Source: Chitinophagaceae bacterium | GTDB lineage: Bacteria; Bacteroidota; Bacteroidia; Chitinophagales; Chitinophagaceae | NCBI GenBank assembly: GCA_016786745.1 | Contig: JAEUVS010000152.1 | Coordinates: 1 to 57,016 of the forward strand | Direction: 5' to 3' | DNA length: 57,016 nt | Shown here: positions 32,424-41,445 of the stretch, in pieces | How the letters are laid out: each line of letters opens with the position of its first letter | How positions within the stretch are numbered: the first letter of the stretch is position 1 | Made by a program: the position numbers and the translations under genes | The notes under the pieces: model-generated | The model's input: the letters and a program-made list of their open reading frames with translations, nothing else | The model's database searches: none | What the model was told of the DNA's origin: nothing

Positions 32424-35400
32424 ATGGTATTCAGAAGACATTTTGTTCTGATCTATTCTTTCATTTTTATACTTCTCCAGGTCGAAGGACAGGTAGTTCC
32501 TGATTTTTCAGTCCCTGAAAATGTTTGTGCCGGCGAGCCTTTTACTATTACCAACAATACTACCGGCGGCTCAACTTTCAAATGGACCTTCTGCGCAAAG
32601 AATTTAAATCGCGCTCCTGCAACACAAAACCTCGGCAACATCGGTGGCGCGCTCAACGAGCCGATGTATATGGACATTGTGTTTACAAATAATAACTACT
32701 ACGGGTTTGTGACGAACTTTTCATCGGGCAACCTGATAAGGCTTGATTTTGGAAACAGTCTTTCAAACGCTCCCGGTGTTGTAAACCTCGGCAATGTCGG
32801 CGGAGCTCTTCCAAACGGCGGCAACACGGGAATACAGGTTGTGGAAAGTGAGGGACGATGGTACGCGATTATCGTGTCAGGAGATCCCGTCGGAGGAATT
32901 AACCCGAGAATATCGAAAATTGAATTCGGCAATAACATCACTAATGCGGCGCCGACAGGCACGAACTGGAACGGTGTAGCCAGCATGTACGATCCAAACG
33001 ATCTTGTTCTTGTGAAGGAAGGAAATGAATGGATAGGATTTACGGTTAACGGGGAAAGAAATTCACTTACACGCTTTGTGTTCACCAGCAACTTCACTGG
33101 TGACCCGGTGATGACCAACATGGGGGATATCGGTACACTCGGCGAGCCGGCGGGACTGTCCTACATAGAGCAAAATGGCGATAAAATTCTCTTTATTACA
33201 AACTCCGGCGACAAGGACAGGATTAACGGGCAGTTTACAATTACGAGGTTAAACTTCGGCGCAACATTGAAGAACGACGATCCAAACGCGGTAAATATTG
33301 GCAATGTTAGCCACAGGCTTGAACATCCGCGCGACATGGCGCTTGCACCCTTCTGCAACGAGCTGGTGGGATTTGTTTTGAATGGTCATCCTTTTTACAA
33401 CAGTATCCTGCGGCTCGATTTTGATGGCGACCTTAATTCATTTCCCGTGGCGAATGACGTAGGAACGTTTCCCGGGTTTGATTATCCGAACGCCATAACA
33501 GATTTCTTTGCAGAAGACGATAAATTGATTGCCTTTGTCGTAAACAGGCAGAATAGTTCGATATCACGGATTGTTTTTTCTAATTGTAACAATTCGAGTG
33601 TCGCGGGTTCAGCTGCACGCAATCCTGCGCCAGTCTCTTACAATCTGCCAGGTGTGTACAATATTGAAATGCTTGTAGATGAGGGCCAGGGATCTGAGAT
33701 AAGGCTCTGCAAAGAAGTTGTGGTCACTTCGTGTTCCGATTCGGTTATTATTACAAACGATACGACGATATGTTCGGGAACAAGCCTGACTATTCAAACG
33801 AACCCTGCAATAACTTACGAATGGACGCCTGCTGAATTTCTTGATGATGCCAATTCATCATCACCCACTACTACTGCAACCCGCAGCATGAAATATTATG
33901 TTGACGCTTTGATGGAAGGAGAAAATTTGGTTAAGAATGGCAGTTTTTCGAATGGTATCGACGATTTAACATCCGAGTATTCGTACACGCCTACAAATGT
34001 TGTGGAAGGTGAATATTTTGTTGGAAATGATCCGCACACATGGAATATATCTCTTGGTTATTGCGGTGACCATACCAGCGGATCGGGTCGGATGATGTTT
34101 GTAAATGGTTCGCCGAATGCCGGACTTGTTGTGTGGTCGCAAACTGTGGAAGTAAAACCAAACACCGATTACTCATTCTCCGCCTGGTTGCAGGCGATTT
34201 ATCCCACTAATCCAGCCAGCATTGTGTTACGGGCGAATGGCACACCCCTTGGCGCCGCCGAGGCCGCTGTGCTACCGAATTGTACATGGACAAAAGCCTC
34301 GAGGATATGGAATTCAGGAGGAAACACAATCGTTACTCTTTCCATTGTTAACACAAACACTTCAATCAATGGAAATGATTTTGCGCTTGATGATATTTCA
34401 TTGAATGAGCTGGTTACCGCACGTGATAGTATAGCCATTAACGTTAGGCAGCCGTTTATAAAAACAAATGAAGATACGACGGTGTGCAGGGGTCATCCTG
34501 TTTACCTGGAAGTTGCCCCGGGATCGTTCTTCGCGTGGTCGCCGGCGGCCGGCCTGTCAAATCATCTTTCTCCAAATCCCATTGCGACACCCAGTGTTAC
34601 TACACAATATGTCGTTACGGGTATTGATCCCGGCGGTTGCCCGGCGAGCGATACGGTAAATATCAACGTTGTTCCTTCTCCGGTTGTAACCATCACCGAT
34701 GATACTGCGGTATGCTCGGCTGGCGTTGTACAACTCCAGGCGACCGGCGGCGACACGTATTCATGGAGCCCTTCTGCAGCGATGAACAACAGCAGCGTTG
34801 CAAATCCTGTTACGAAAACATTGACGAATGATGTAACCTACAGGGTGACGGTAACCGGCGGCAATGGATGCACCACTGAAGATTCTGTGAAAATAACCGT
34901 TCGTCCGTATCCGAAATTTGCGGCCTCGGGTCCGGCTGCTGTTTGTGCCGGCTCCCCTGTTACGCTGCAGGCATCCGGCGGTGATGTTTACCGATGGAGT
35001 CCCGCATCGGTATTACCTGATCCTAATTCTTCCAATAACACGTTTACTCCTTCAACAAATGGGTTATACAGCGTTAACATCAGGGAAAATGCGTGCAACC
35101 GCGACACAACAATTACTCTGGCAGTTAACGTGAACCCGGTACCAGAGTTGTCGGTAACTAAATCAAATGATATCAACTGCTCCGTTCCTTCAGCGGTGCT
35201 TGAAGCGTCGGGTGCGAAAAACTATTTATGGTCGCCGGAGGAGAGTGTCAGCGATCCGAAATTGCCACGTGTTGTTTCCAGCGCCGATACAACAACACTA
35301 TACACTGTTGCAGGAACAAACGATTTCGGTTGCACATCTTCCGCTACTGTGACTGTAAATGTTGACAATAGCGGCGTGCCGCGTTTTGTGGTACCGAATG

Positions 35401-35651
35401 CATTTTCGCCAAACAATGATGGAAAAAATGATTGCTTCGGAATACAACGCTGGGGTCGCGCGACAATAAAACAATTTTCCATTTACAACCGGTGGGGCCG
35501 GCTTGTATTTCAAACGAGTGATGTTTCGGCATGCTGGGATGGTAAGATGCATGGAATTCCGCAGGAACCGGGCGCTTATGTATACATCATCAGGGCAGAA
35601 ACCATCTGCGGCGAGGTAACGAGAAAAGGTTTAGTAACGCTTATACGATAA
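32424..35651 (+). CDS. T9SS cargo protein: propeller-like N-terminus, inserted jelly-roll module, Ig-like repeats, type-B sorting domain
   Basis: ATG 32424 gives 1075 residues with a signal peptide (MVFRRHFVLIYSFIFILLQVEG); the frame is open to 32322 but that part overlaps the previous gene. Residues about 50-390 contain repeated units ending in I-RLDFG or I-RxxF separated by NLGN(I/V)G, suggesting a beta-propeller. A PKD-like segment follows, then Ig-like repeats as in the upstream paralogue. The first repeat is split by a module at about 500-663 (NLVKNGSFSNG to FALDDISL) that resembles a CBM4/9-type jelly roll. The C-terminus is a type-B T9SS domain almost identical to its neighbour's. It ends overlapping mqnA tail to tail by 11 bases. 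Confidence 0.87.
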   Translation: MVFRRHFVLIYSFIFILLQVEGQVVPDFSVPENVCAGEPFTITNNTTGGSTFKWTFCAKNLNRAPATQNLGNIGGALNEPMYMDIVFTNNNYYGFVTNFSSGNLIRLDFGNSLSNAPGVVNLGNVGGALPNGGNTGIQVVESEGRWYAIIVSGDPVGGINPRISKIEFGNNITNAAPTGTNWNGVASMYDPNDLVLVKEGNEWIGFTVNGERNSLTRFVFTSNFTGDPVMTNMGDIGTLGEPAGLSYIEQNGDKILFITNSGDKDRINGQFTITRLNFGATLKNDDPNAVNIGNVSHRLEHPRDMALAPFCNELVGFVLNGHPFYNSILRLDFDGDLNSFPVANDVGTFPGFDYPNAITDFFAEDDKLIAFVVNRQNSSISRIVFSNCNNSSVAGSAARNPAPVSYNLPGVYNIEMLVDEGQGSEIRLCKEVVVTSCSDSVIITNDTTICSGTSLTIQTNPAITYEWTPAEFLDDANSSSPTTTATRSMKYYVDALMEGENLVKNGSFSNGIDDLTSEYSYTPTNVVEGEYFVGNDPHTWNISLGYCGDHTSGSGRMMFVNGSPNAGLVVWSQTVEVKPNTDYSFSAWLQAIYPTNPASIVLRANGTPLGAAEAAVLPNCTWTKASRIWNSGGNTIVTLSIVNTNTSINGNDFALDDISLNELVTARDSIAINVRQPFIKTNEDTTVCRGHPVYLEVAPGSFFAWSPAAGLSNHLSPNPIATPSVTTQYVVTGIDPGGCPASDTVNINVVPSPVVTITDDTAVCSAGVVQLQATGGDTYSWSPSAAMNNSSVANPVTKTLTNDVTYRVTVTGGNGCTTEDSVKITVRPYPKFAASGPAAVCAGSPVTLQASGGDVYRWSPASVLPDPNSSNNTFTPSTNGLYSVNIRENACNRDTTITLAVNVNPVPELSVTKSNDINCSVPSAVLEASGAKNYLWSPEESVSDPKLPRVVSSADTTTLYTVAGTNDFGCTSSATVTVNVDNSGVPRFVVPNAFSPNNDGKNDCFGIQRWGRATIKQFSIYNRWGRLVFQTSDVSACWDGKMHGIPQEPGAYVYIIRAETICGEVTRKGLVTLIR

Positions 35652-36396
35652 CATCCTTGTGAAAGTAGTTGAGAAATTTTCTCAGTGCCCTCCTTTTTTC
35701 GTCATCCAGCGTATAGCTGATATACTTGCTGAAATATTCACCGAGGTTCACAGAACCATTATAATTTAAACCAGGCAGCACGTCGGCAATATTTTCAACT
35801 CCGTGTTTGTTCGCACTATTGAATGCTGAAATAAAATCTTTGTCGAGCGGCTTGTTGCTAATCCAGGCCGCAAACACAAACGGAAGCCCGGTATGCATTT
35901 TCCACGCTTCGCCGAGGTCGTACGAGTACTTTGAAGTTTTGCGTTGCGCAAAAGAACGGTCGCCGATTACAAGTCCCGCTGTATCGCCTTTTATCTGCTG
36001 CTGAAAATCGTCGCCGGTAGCGTCGATGAATTCTACGTTCAGCTGCCAGAAATCTCTCACTAAAACACGCGCGAGTTCTGTTGAGGTGCGGCTTTGATAA
36101 TCGAGTAAAATGCGGCGTGTATTTTCGATGGGTAAATCGCTGAAAATACAAACAGATGAAACCGGACCGTCGCAGCCAATGCAGTAATCGCCAACGAGCC
36201 ACCACTGCGGGAGTTCGGGAAGTACGGCAACAGGAACGAGTCCAATGTCTATTTTGTTATCGACCAGATCTTTCGCCAGGTTAGCGGGGTAATCGGGCAC
36301 AAGCTCGATATCGGCGCTCACCGCACTATTCTTTATGCCATAAATAAGCGGCGCTGTGTTCAGATAGTTTACAATTCCAACCCTTATCTTCTTCAA
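35641..36396 (-). CDS. mqnA: Chorismate dehydratase, futalosine menaquinone pathway
   Basis: The 251-residue protein matches MqnA: IRVGIVNYLNTAPLIYGI at the N-terminus, DIGLVPVAVLPEL, the conserved YCIGCDGPVSSVCIFSD, ILLDYQSRTSTELARVL and GDRSFAQ. It dehydrates chorismate to 3-(1-carboxyvinyl)oxybenzoate, the first step of the futalosine route, indicating menaquinone synthesis without MenF/MenD. The fold is that of periplasmic binding proteins, but there is no signal peptide, in keeping with a cytoplasmic enzyme. Other mqn genes are not in this window. Confidence 0.92.
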   Translation of the reverse strand: MKKIRVGIVNYLNTAPLIYGIKNSAVSADIELVPDYPANLAKDLVDNKIDIGLVPVAVLPELPQWWLVGDYCIGCDGPVSSVCIFSDLPIENTRRILLDYQSRTSTELARVLVRDFWQLNVEFIDATGDDFQQQIKGDTAGLVIGDRSFAQRKTSKYSYDLGEAWKMHTGLPFVFAAWISNKPLDKDFISAFNSANKHGVENIADVLPGLNYNGSVNLGEYFSKYISYTLDDEKRRALRKFLNYFHKDVIV

Positions 36397-36452
36397 TTAG
36401 TTTAATTTTACGGCGCAAAGTTAAAGCCCGGAAGGCAAATTAAAGATCATTC

Positions 36453-37799
36453 ATGGAACTGAATTCCCTTACAGCAATTTCCCCAATAGACGGGCGTTAC
36501 CGCAAGCAACTGCAGCACCTTGATGAATATTTCTCGGAATTCGCGCTGATGAAGTACAGGGTAATGATAGAAGTTGAATATTTTCTTTTCCTGGCCGATA
36601 AGAAGTTTTTTTCTGTAAGCAGCCAGGCACGTAACGCGTTGAGAAAGTTGATTGAAGAATTTTCTATTGAAGATGCCAATGAAATAAAAGCTACCGAAGC
36701 GATCACCAACCACGACGTGAAAGCCGTTGAATATTTCGTGAAGAAAAGACTTGAGGGAGTTAAAGGCGAACAGCTTAAAGAATGGGTTCATTTCGGGCTC
36801 ACTTCACAAGACATCAACAATACATCCATTCCACTTTCGTGGAAGCATGCGGTTGAGTTTGAATATCTTCCTGCGTTGCTTAATCTTAACCGCCAGTTAG
36901 AAGTGCTTGCCGGCGATTGGAAAGATATTACAATGCTGGCGCGTACGCATGGACAACCGGCCAGCCCTACTGTGCTTGGGAAAGAGATTATGGTTTTTGT
37001 TGAAAGGATAGAAAACCAGGTGGAGTTATTTATCCAGGTTCCTTTCTCCGCGAAATTTGGCGGCGCCACCGGTAACTTCAATGCGCATTTTGCAGCGTTT
37101 CCCGGTAAAGACTGGGTAAAGTTTGGAAATGATTTTGTTGAAGGTGTGCTTGGCTTGCAACGGCAACAGTACACTACCCAGGTAGAGCACTATGACAATC
37201 TCGCCGCCCACTTTGACGCAATGAGGAGGATTAATACAATCCTGGTAGATTTCTGCCGTGATATGTGGACGTATATCTCGATGGATTATTTTAAACAGAA
37301 GTTGCGCAAAGGGGAGGTCGGATCGTCTGCGATGCCGCACAAAGTGAACCCGATTGATTTTGAAAATGCGGAGGGAAATCTTGGTATAGCGAATGCGCTG
37401 TTTGATCATCTCGCGATGAAGTTGCCGGTGTCGCGATTGCAAAGGGATCTTACCGACTCTACGGTGTTGAGAAATATAGGGGTACCGTTTGCGCATACGA
37501 TTCTTGCGCTGCGATCGATTGAGAAAGGGCTTGGGAAATTAGTGCTGAATGCTTCGAAGATCTCGGAAGATCTCGATAATAACTGGGCCGTTGTTGCAGA
37601 AGCGATTCAAACTATTCTGCGAAGAGAGAATTATCCCGAGCCGTATGAGGCGCTTAAAGAGCTTACACGTGGAAATGCGGATATTAACAAACAGAGCCTG
37701 CACGGGTTTATTGATGGGTTAAAGGTTTCTTCTTCGGTGAAAAAGGAGTTGAAGAAGATTAGTCCGCATAATTACAGAGGCGTGAATCTTAAGTTTTAA
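36453..37799 (+). CDS. purB: Adenylosuccinate lyase
   Basis: PurB (448 residues) cleaves SAICAR and adenylosuccinate in purine synthesis. The superfamily signature GSSAMPHKVNPIDFENAEGN lies at about residues 290-309. TSQDINNT and ARTHGQPASPTVLGKE supply catalytic and binding residues, and the N-terminal LTAISPIDGRY is typical. It is a single gene divergent from mqnA with a 56-base gap and ends three bases from convergent prfC. Confidence 0.96.
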   Translation: MELNSLTAISPIDGRYRKQLQHLDEYFSEFALMKYRVMIEVEYFLFLADKKFFSVSSQARNALRKLIEEFSIEDANEIKATEAITNHDVKAVEYFVKKRLEGVKGEQLKEWVHFGLTSQDINNTSIPLSWKHAVEFEYLPALLNLNRQLEVLAGDWKDITMLARTHGQPASPTVLGKEIMVFVERIENQVELFIQVPFSAKFGGATGNFNAHFAAFPGKDWVKFGNDFVEGVLGLQRQQYTTQVEHYDNLAAHFDAMRRINTILVDFCRDMWTYISMDYFKQKLRKGEVGSSAMPHKVNPIDFENAEGNLGIANALFDHLAMKLPVSRLQRDLTDSTVLRNIGVPFAHTILALRSIEKGLGKLVLNASKISEDLDNNWAVVAEAIQTILRRENYPEPYEALKELTRGNADINKQSLHGFIDGLKVSSSVKKELKKISPHNYRGVNLKF

Positions 37800-37802
37800 T
37801 TT

Positions 37803-39392
37803 TTAGTTCTTATGGATCTCGCTCGTAAAATTAAACTCGATCCCAGGATTATTCGCGCGCTCGGTATTCAGGAACCATTCGCTCTGCGCGAGATACACAA
37901 GATGTCCATCTTTATCCTCAGCAATATTCGCCGGCTTAAACCGGATAAAATCCTGCAGTTTTTTTGGATCGGAGCTGGTTATCCAGCAAGCCTTATAAAA
38001 CGGTACACTATTAAACTGAAGCGAAGCTCCATACTCATGCAGTAACCTGTATTGAATTACTTCAAACTGCAACTCCCCCACACAACCAATAATTTTTTTA
38101 TTCCCTCCATGTTGGGTAAACAACTGCGCGACACCCTCATCCGTAAGTTGCAGCAACCCTTTCTCGAGCTGCTTCGTTTTCATCGGATCCTTATTGATAA
38201 CTTCCTTAAAAATCTCCGGCGAAAACGAGGGAATTCCTGTAAAATAAAAGTCCTCGCCTTCTGTAAGCGTGTCGCCGATTTTAAAGTTTCCCGTGTCGAA
38301 CAATCCGACCACATCGCCGGGAAAAGCCTGCTCAATCACATCTTTTTCGCGCGCCAAAAAAGTATATGGATTACTGAAGCGGATATCTTTATCGAGGCGC
38401 ACATGATGAAAGTATTTATTTCGTTCAAACTTGCCCGAGCAAACCCTTAAAAACGCTATCCGATCGCGGTGTTTCGGATCGAGGTTCGCGTGAATTTTAA
38501 ATACAAATCCACTAAACTTATCTTCTTCTACATTTACCACTCTTGTTGAAGTTTCACGACTGCGTGGCGTCGGGGCAATACGAATAAAAGTATCCAGCAT
38601 CTCCTTAACTCCAAAATTATTAATGGCGCTGCCAAAAAACACCGGGGCAATCTTTCCCTCCAAATAACCTTCCTCGTTTAATTCACCATATACTCCTTCT
38701 ATCAACTCAACATCTTCTCTCAATATCTCCGCATCTTTCTCCCCTATCCTGTCATCAAGCAACCGCTGTGTCAGGTCGTTGAAGCTGATAGAATCTTCTT
38801 CAGAGGCTTTGGTATTCGCTGTAAAAAGTAACAGGTTTTTATCGAAGAGATTATACACACCTTTAAAATCCTTGCCGCTATTAATCGGCCAGGTCATCGG
38901 GTGCAGTGAAATCTTCAGCTCCTTTTCTATTTCTTCGAGCAGGTCGAAACGGTTGCGGCCATCACGGTCCATTTTATTAATGAACACTATTACGGGTGTA
39001 TCGCGCATCCTGCACACTTCCATCAGGCGGCGCGTTTGTGCTTCTACGCCATTCACACTGTCTATCACCAGGATTACACTATCCACCGCCGTTAGCGTTC
39101 GATACGTATCTTCAGCGAAATCCTTGTGACCCGGTGTATCGAGAAGATTGATAAGTATGCCCTTGTATTCGAAGCTCATTACACTCGTAGCCACCGAAAT
39201 ACCTCTCTGCCGCTCGATTTCCATGAAATCGCTCGTAGCGTGTTTTTTAATTTTATTGCTTTTCACGGCACCTGCCGTTTGTATGGCGCCGCCGAATAGT
39301 AACAGCTTTTCCGTGAGGGTGGTTTTACCGGCATCAGGGTGCGAAATGATAGCGAATGTTCTTCGTTTATTGATCTCGTTAATGTACTTCAT
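37803..39392 (-). CDS. prfC: Peptide chain release factor 3
   Basis: RF3 (529 residues) is a translational GTPase that removes RF1/RF2 from the ribosome. The G domain shows [28 protein letters not shown] (G1 and the RF3-specific stretch), [12 protein letters not shown] (G2), [14 protein letters not shown] (G3) and FINKMDRDG (G4). Domains II and III follow ([12 protein letters not shown]..., [24 protein letters not shown]). It is a full-length, stand-alone gene, ending three bases from purB. Confidence 0.96.
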   Translation of the reverse strand: MKYINEINKRRTFAIISHPDAGKTTLTEKLLLFGGAIQTAGAVKSNKIKKHATSDFMEIERQRGISVATSVMSFEYKGILINLLDTPGHKDFAEDTYRTLTAVDSVILVIDSVNGVEAQTRRLMEVCRMRDTPVIVFINKMDRDGRNRFDLLEEIEKELKISLHPMTWPINSGKDFKGVYNLFDKNLLLFTANTKASEEDSISFNDLTQRLLDDRIGEKDAEILREDVELIEGVYGELNEEGYLEGKIAPVFFGSAINNFGVKEMLDTFIRIAPTPRSRETSTRVVNVEEDKFSGFVFKIHANLDPKHRDRIAFLRVCSGKFERNKYFHHVRLDKDIRFSNPYTFLAREKDVIEQAFPGDVVGLFDTGNFKIGDTLTEGEDFYFTGIPSFSPEIFKEVINKDPMKTKQLEKGLLQLTDEGVAQLFTQHGGNKKIIGCVGELQFEVIQYRLLHEYGASLQFNSVPFYKACWITSSDPKKLQDFIRFKPANIAEDKDGHLVYLAQSEWFLNTERANNPGIEFNFTSEIHKN

Positions 39393-39479
39393 AATTCAAG
39401 GCCGCAAAGGTAGCATATGCCGCACATTTTACCCGCCATTTTGGCAAAGTGATGGACTTAAAATCGTATTTTACCCGCG

Positions 39480-40442
39480 ATGAAATCCATTTTCAGCAGA
39501 ACGGCAATCTGGAACAAAGAACCGGTCCGCTCGCAATCGTCGAGGTACAAGGTTGCGAAGCAGGTGTACCGGTCGAGGATCGGTGTGCAGCAGACGGTTA
39601 AGAGTGCCGTTTTTATTGTTATCGGGATTTTTTCAGCGGGGTTTGGACTTAAAAGTTTTCTTCTGCCAAACGATTTCATTGATGGCGGCGCAACAGGCAT
39701 TTCACTTCTGCTCAGCCGCATTTTTAATACACCCCTACCTATTATCATCATCGCGGTGAATATTCCTTTTATTCTTTTAGGCTACAAACAGATCGGAAAT
39801 TCGTTTACATTAAGAACGGTTCTTGGCATTTTAGGTCTCGCTTTGTGTCTTGCTGTTGTCGACTATCCGCCTGTAACAAAAGACGAGTTGCTGGTGGCTG
39901 TGTTTGGTGGTTTTTTTCTTGGCGCGGGGATTGGCTTTGCGATAAGAGGAGGCGGTGTTTTAGATGGCACCGAGGTGCTGGCGATTTTTATCAGCCGTAA
40001 AACGGGGTCAACTATCGGGGATATCATTCTCGTCATCAATATTCTTATCTTTTCCTCTGCGGTTTATTTTCTTGGGCTGGATGCTGCGCTTTATTCGATG
40101 CTGACTTATCTCTCTGCTTCGAAAACCGTTGATTTTCTTATAGAGGGTATAGAAGAGTACCTGGGAGTGACTATTATTTCGCGGAAAAATGATGAGATAC
40201 GACAGATGATCGTTGAAAAACTCGGTCGTGGCGTAACGATTTACAAGAGTACCGGGGGGTTTGGGAAGAAAGGGGTTATCAACCAGGAATCAGAGATTGT
40301 GTTTACTGTGGTGACGAGGCTCGAAATTTCGCGGTTGAGGAGTGAGATTGAGAAGATTGATGATGATGCGTTTGTGGTGATGCATAGTATCAAGGATACG
40401 AAGGGGGGAATGATTAAGAAGAGGACTTTAAAGGATCATTGA
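39480..40442 (+). CDS. YitT family membrane protein (DUF161/DUF2179)
   Basis: The 320-residue protein has a short basic N-terminus (about 40 residues) and five hydrophobic segments. These include IGIFSAGFGLKSFLLPNDFIDGGATGISLLLSR, the conserved N-terminal signature of the YitT family. A C-terminal cytoplasmic DUF2179 domain follows (GVTIYKSTGGFGKKGVINQESEIVFTVVTRLEISRLRSEIEKID). Function of the family is poorly known; some members are linked to transport or stress. It is a single gene divergent from prfC. Confidence 0.87.
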   Translation: MKSIFSRTAIWNKEPVRSQSSRYKVAKQVYRSRIGVQQTVKSAVFIVIGIFSAGFGLKSFLLPNDFIDGGATGISLLLSRIFNTPLPIIIIAVNIPFILLGYKQIGNSFTLRTVLGILGLALCLAVVDYPPVTKDELLVAVFGGFFLGAGIGFAIRGGGVLDGTEVLAIFISRKTGSTIGDIILVINILIFSSAVYFLGLDAALYSMLTYLSASKTVDFLIEGIEEYLGVTIISRKNDEIRQMIVEKLGRGVTIYKSTGGFGKKGVINQESEIVFTVVTRLEISRLRSEIEKIDDDAFVVMHSIKDTKGGMIKKRTLKDH

Positions 40443-40480
40443 ATTGAACCCCCGGTACTACGCGACAGAAAAAAATATGC

Positions 40481-40831
40481 TTAATTCTTCACGGCGAAAG
40501 ACGTACCGCAACCGCAGGTCTTGCTCGCATTAGGATTGGAAAAAGTAAATCCCCTTGAATTGAGTCCACCCTGCCAATCTATCTCCATCCCCAGCAGGTA
40601 AATTTCATGACCCTTATTCATGATGAAAGTAAATCCATTTATTTCATACACCTCATCGTTCTCCTGCTTCTGATCGAAGCCCAGCACATAGGTCATACCC
40701 GAGCATCCACCACCTTTCACGCCCACACGCAGAAAATTGGTTTTGTCGAAGCCTTCGGCCGACATCAACCTGTTCACTTCCTTTATCGCAGAAGCTGTAA
40801 AACTTACGGGTACTGTAACTGTAGTTTCCAT
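40481..40831 (-). CDS. A-type iron-sulfur carrier protein (IscA/SufA/ErpA family)
   Basis: From ATG at 40829-40831 the protein has 116 residues; the longer frame to 40894 adds 21 residues with no homology. The three conserved cysteines are present: Cys43 in GGGCSGMTY and Cys106/Cys108 in KTCGCGTSF. It carries or delivers [Fe-S] clusters to target enzymes. No other isc or suf gene is adjacent, so a dedicated late-acting ErpA-like role is possible but unproven. Confidence 0.9.
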   Translation of the reverse strand: METTVTVPVSFTASAIKEVNRLMSAEGFDKTNFLRVGVKGGGCSGMTYVLGFDQKQENDEVYEINGFTFIMNKGHEIYLLGMEIDWQGGLNSRGFTFSNPNASKTCGCGTSFAVKN

Positions 40832-40905
40832 GACGCAAAGATATAAAAATGAAAGCTTTTGTTTTGTTAACATCATCGCTACATTTGTCTCCAAATTGTC
40901 ATTCT

Positions 40906-41433
40906 ATGGATACCGGGCAATTGCTTGGCGCACTTCTTATTGCATTTGTATTGGGCGGATCGCTCGCTTATATCTTCTGGAGAGAACGGGCCCGGGCGGC
41001 GAGAGAGTTGAAAGAACGGCCGGCTGCAGGCGAAAAGGTTAATCCTGTACAGCTTCAGCTGCAGGCTTATGAAAGACTCATCCTGCTCACTGAACGGATT
41101 GCCCTTCCCAACCTGATCAACAGGATTAACCAACCGGGTATTGCGGGTAAAGACATGCAGATGATGCTTACTCATACCATCAAACAGGAATTCGACCACA
41201 ACATCACGCAGCAGATATATGTAAGCAGCGAAGCATGGGATGCCGTGCGCAACCTTAAGGAGCAGAACATCCATATTATTAACCAGGTTGCTTCTATTCT
41301 TCCGCCCGACGTATCAGGAACCGACCTCAACAAGCAACTGCTCGAAATGATCGTGCAGAATCCGAAAATGACGCTTCACAATGTTGTTGCCGAAGTATTA
41401 AGCTTCGAAGCAAAAAAGCTGATGCGGCAATAA
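40906..41433 (+). CDS. Membrane-anchored helical protein, unknown
   Basis: I chose ATG 40906 (MDTGQLLGALLIAFVLGGSLAYIFW), giving 175 residues with a single N-terminal membrane segment at about 4-24. A charged coiled-coil-like linker (RERARAARELKERP) and a cytoplasmic helical domain follow. The part LQLQAYERLILLTERIALPNLINRINQPG looks conserved, and I recall similar uncharacterised proteins in Bacteroidota, but I cannot name the family. It ends 12 bases before the mutase gene, so the two are probably cotranscribed; there is no mechanistic link visible. Confidence 0.75.
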   Translation: MDTGQLLGALLIAFVLGGSLAYIFWRERARAARELKERPAAGEKVNPVQLQLQAYERLILLTERIALPNLINRINQPGIAGKDMQMMLTHTIKQEFDHNITQQIYVSSEAWDAVRNLKEQNIHIINQVASILPPDVSGTDLNKQLLEMIVQNPKMTLHNVVAEVLSFEAKKLMRQ

Positions 41434-41445
41434 AGCGCACTACTG

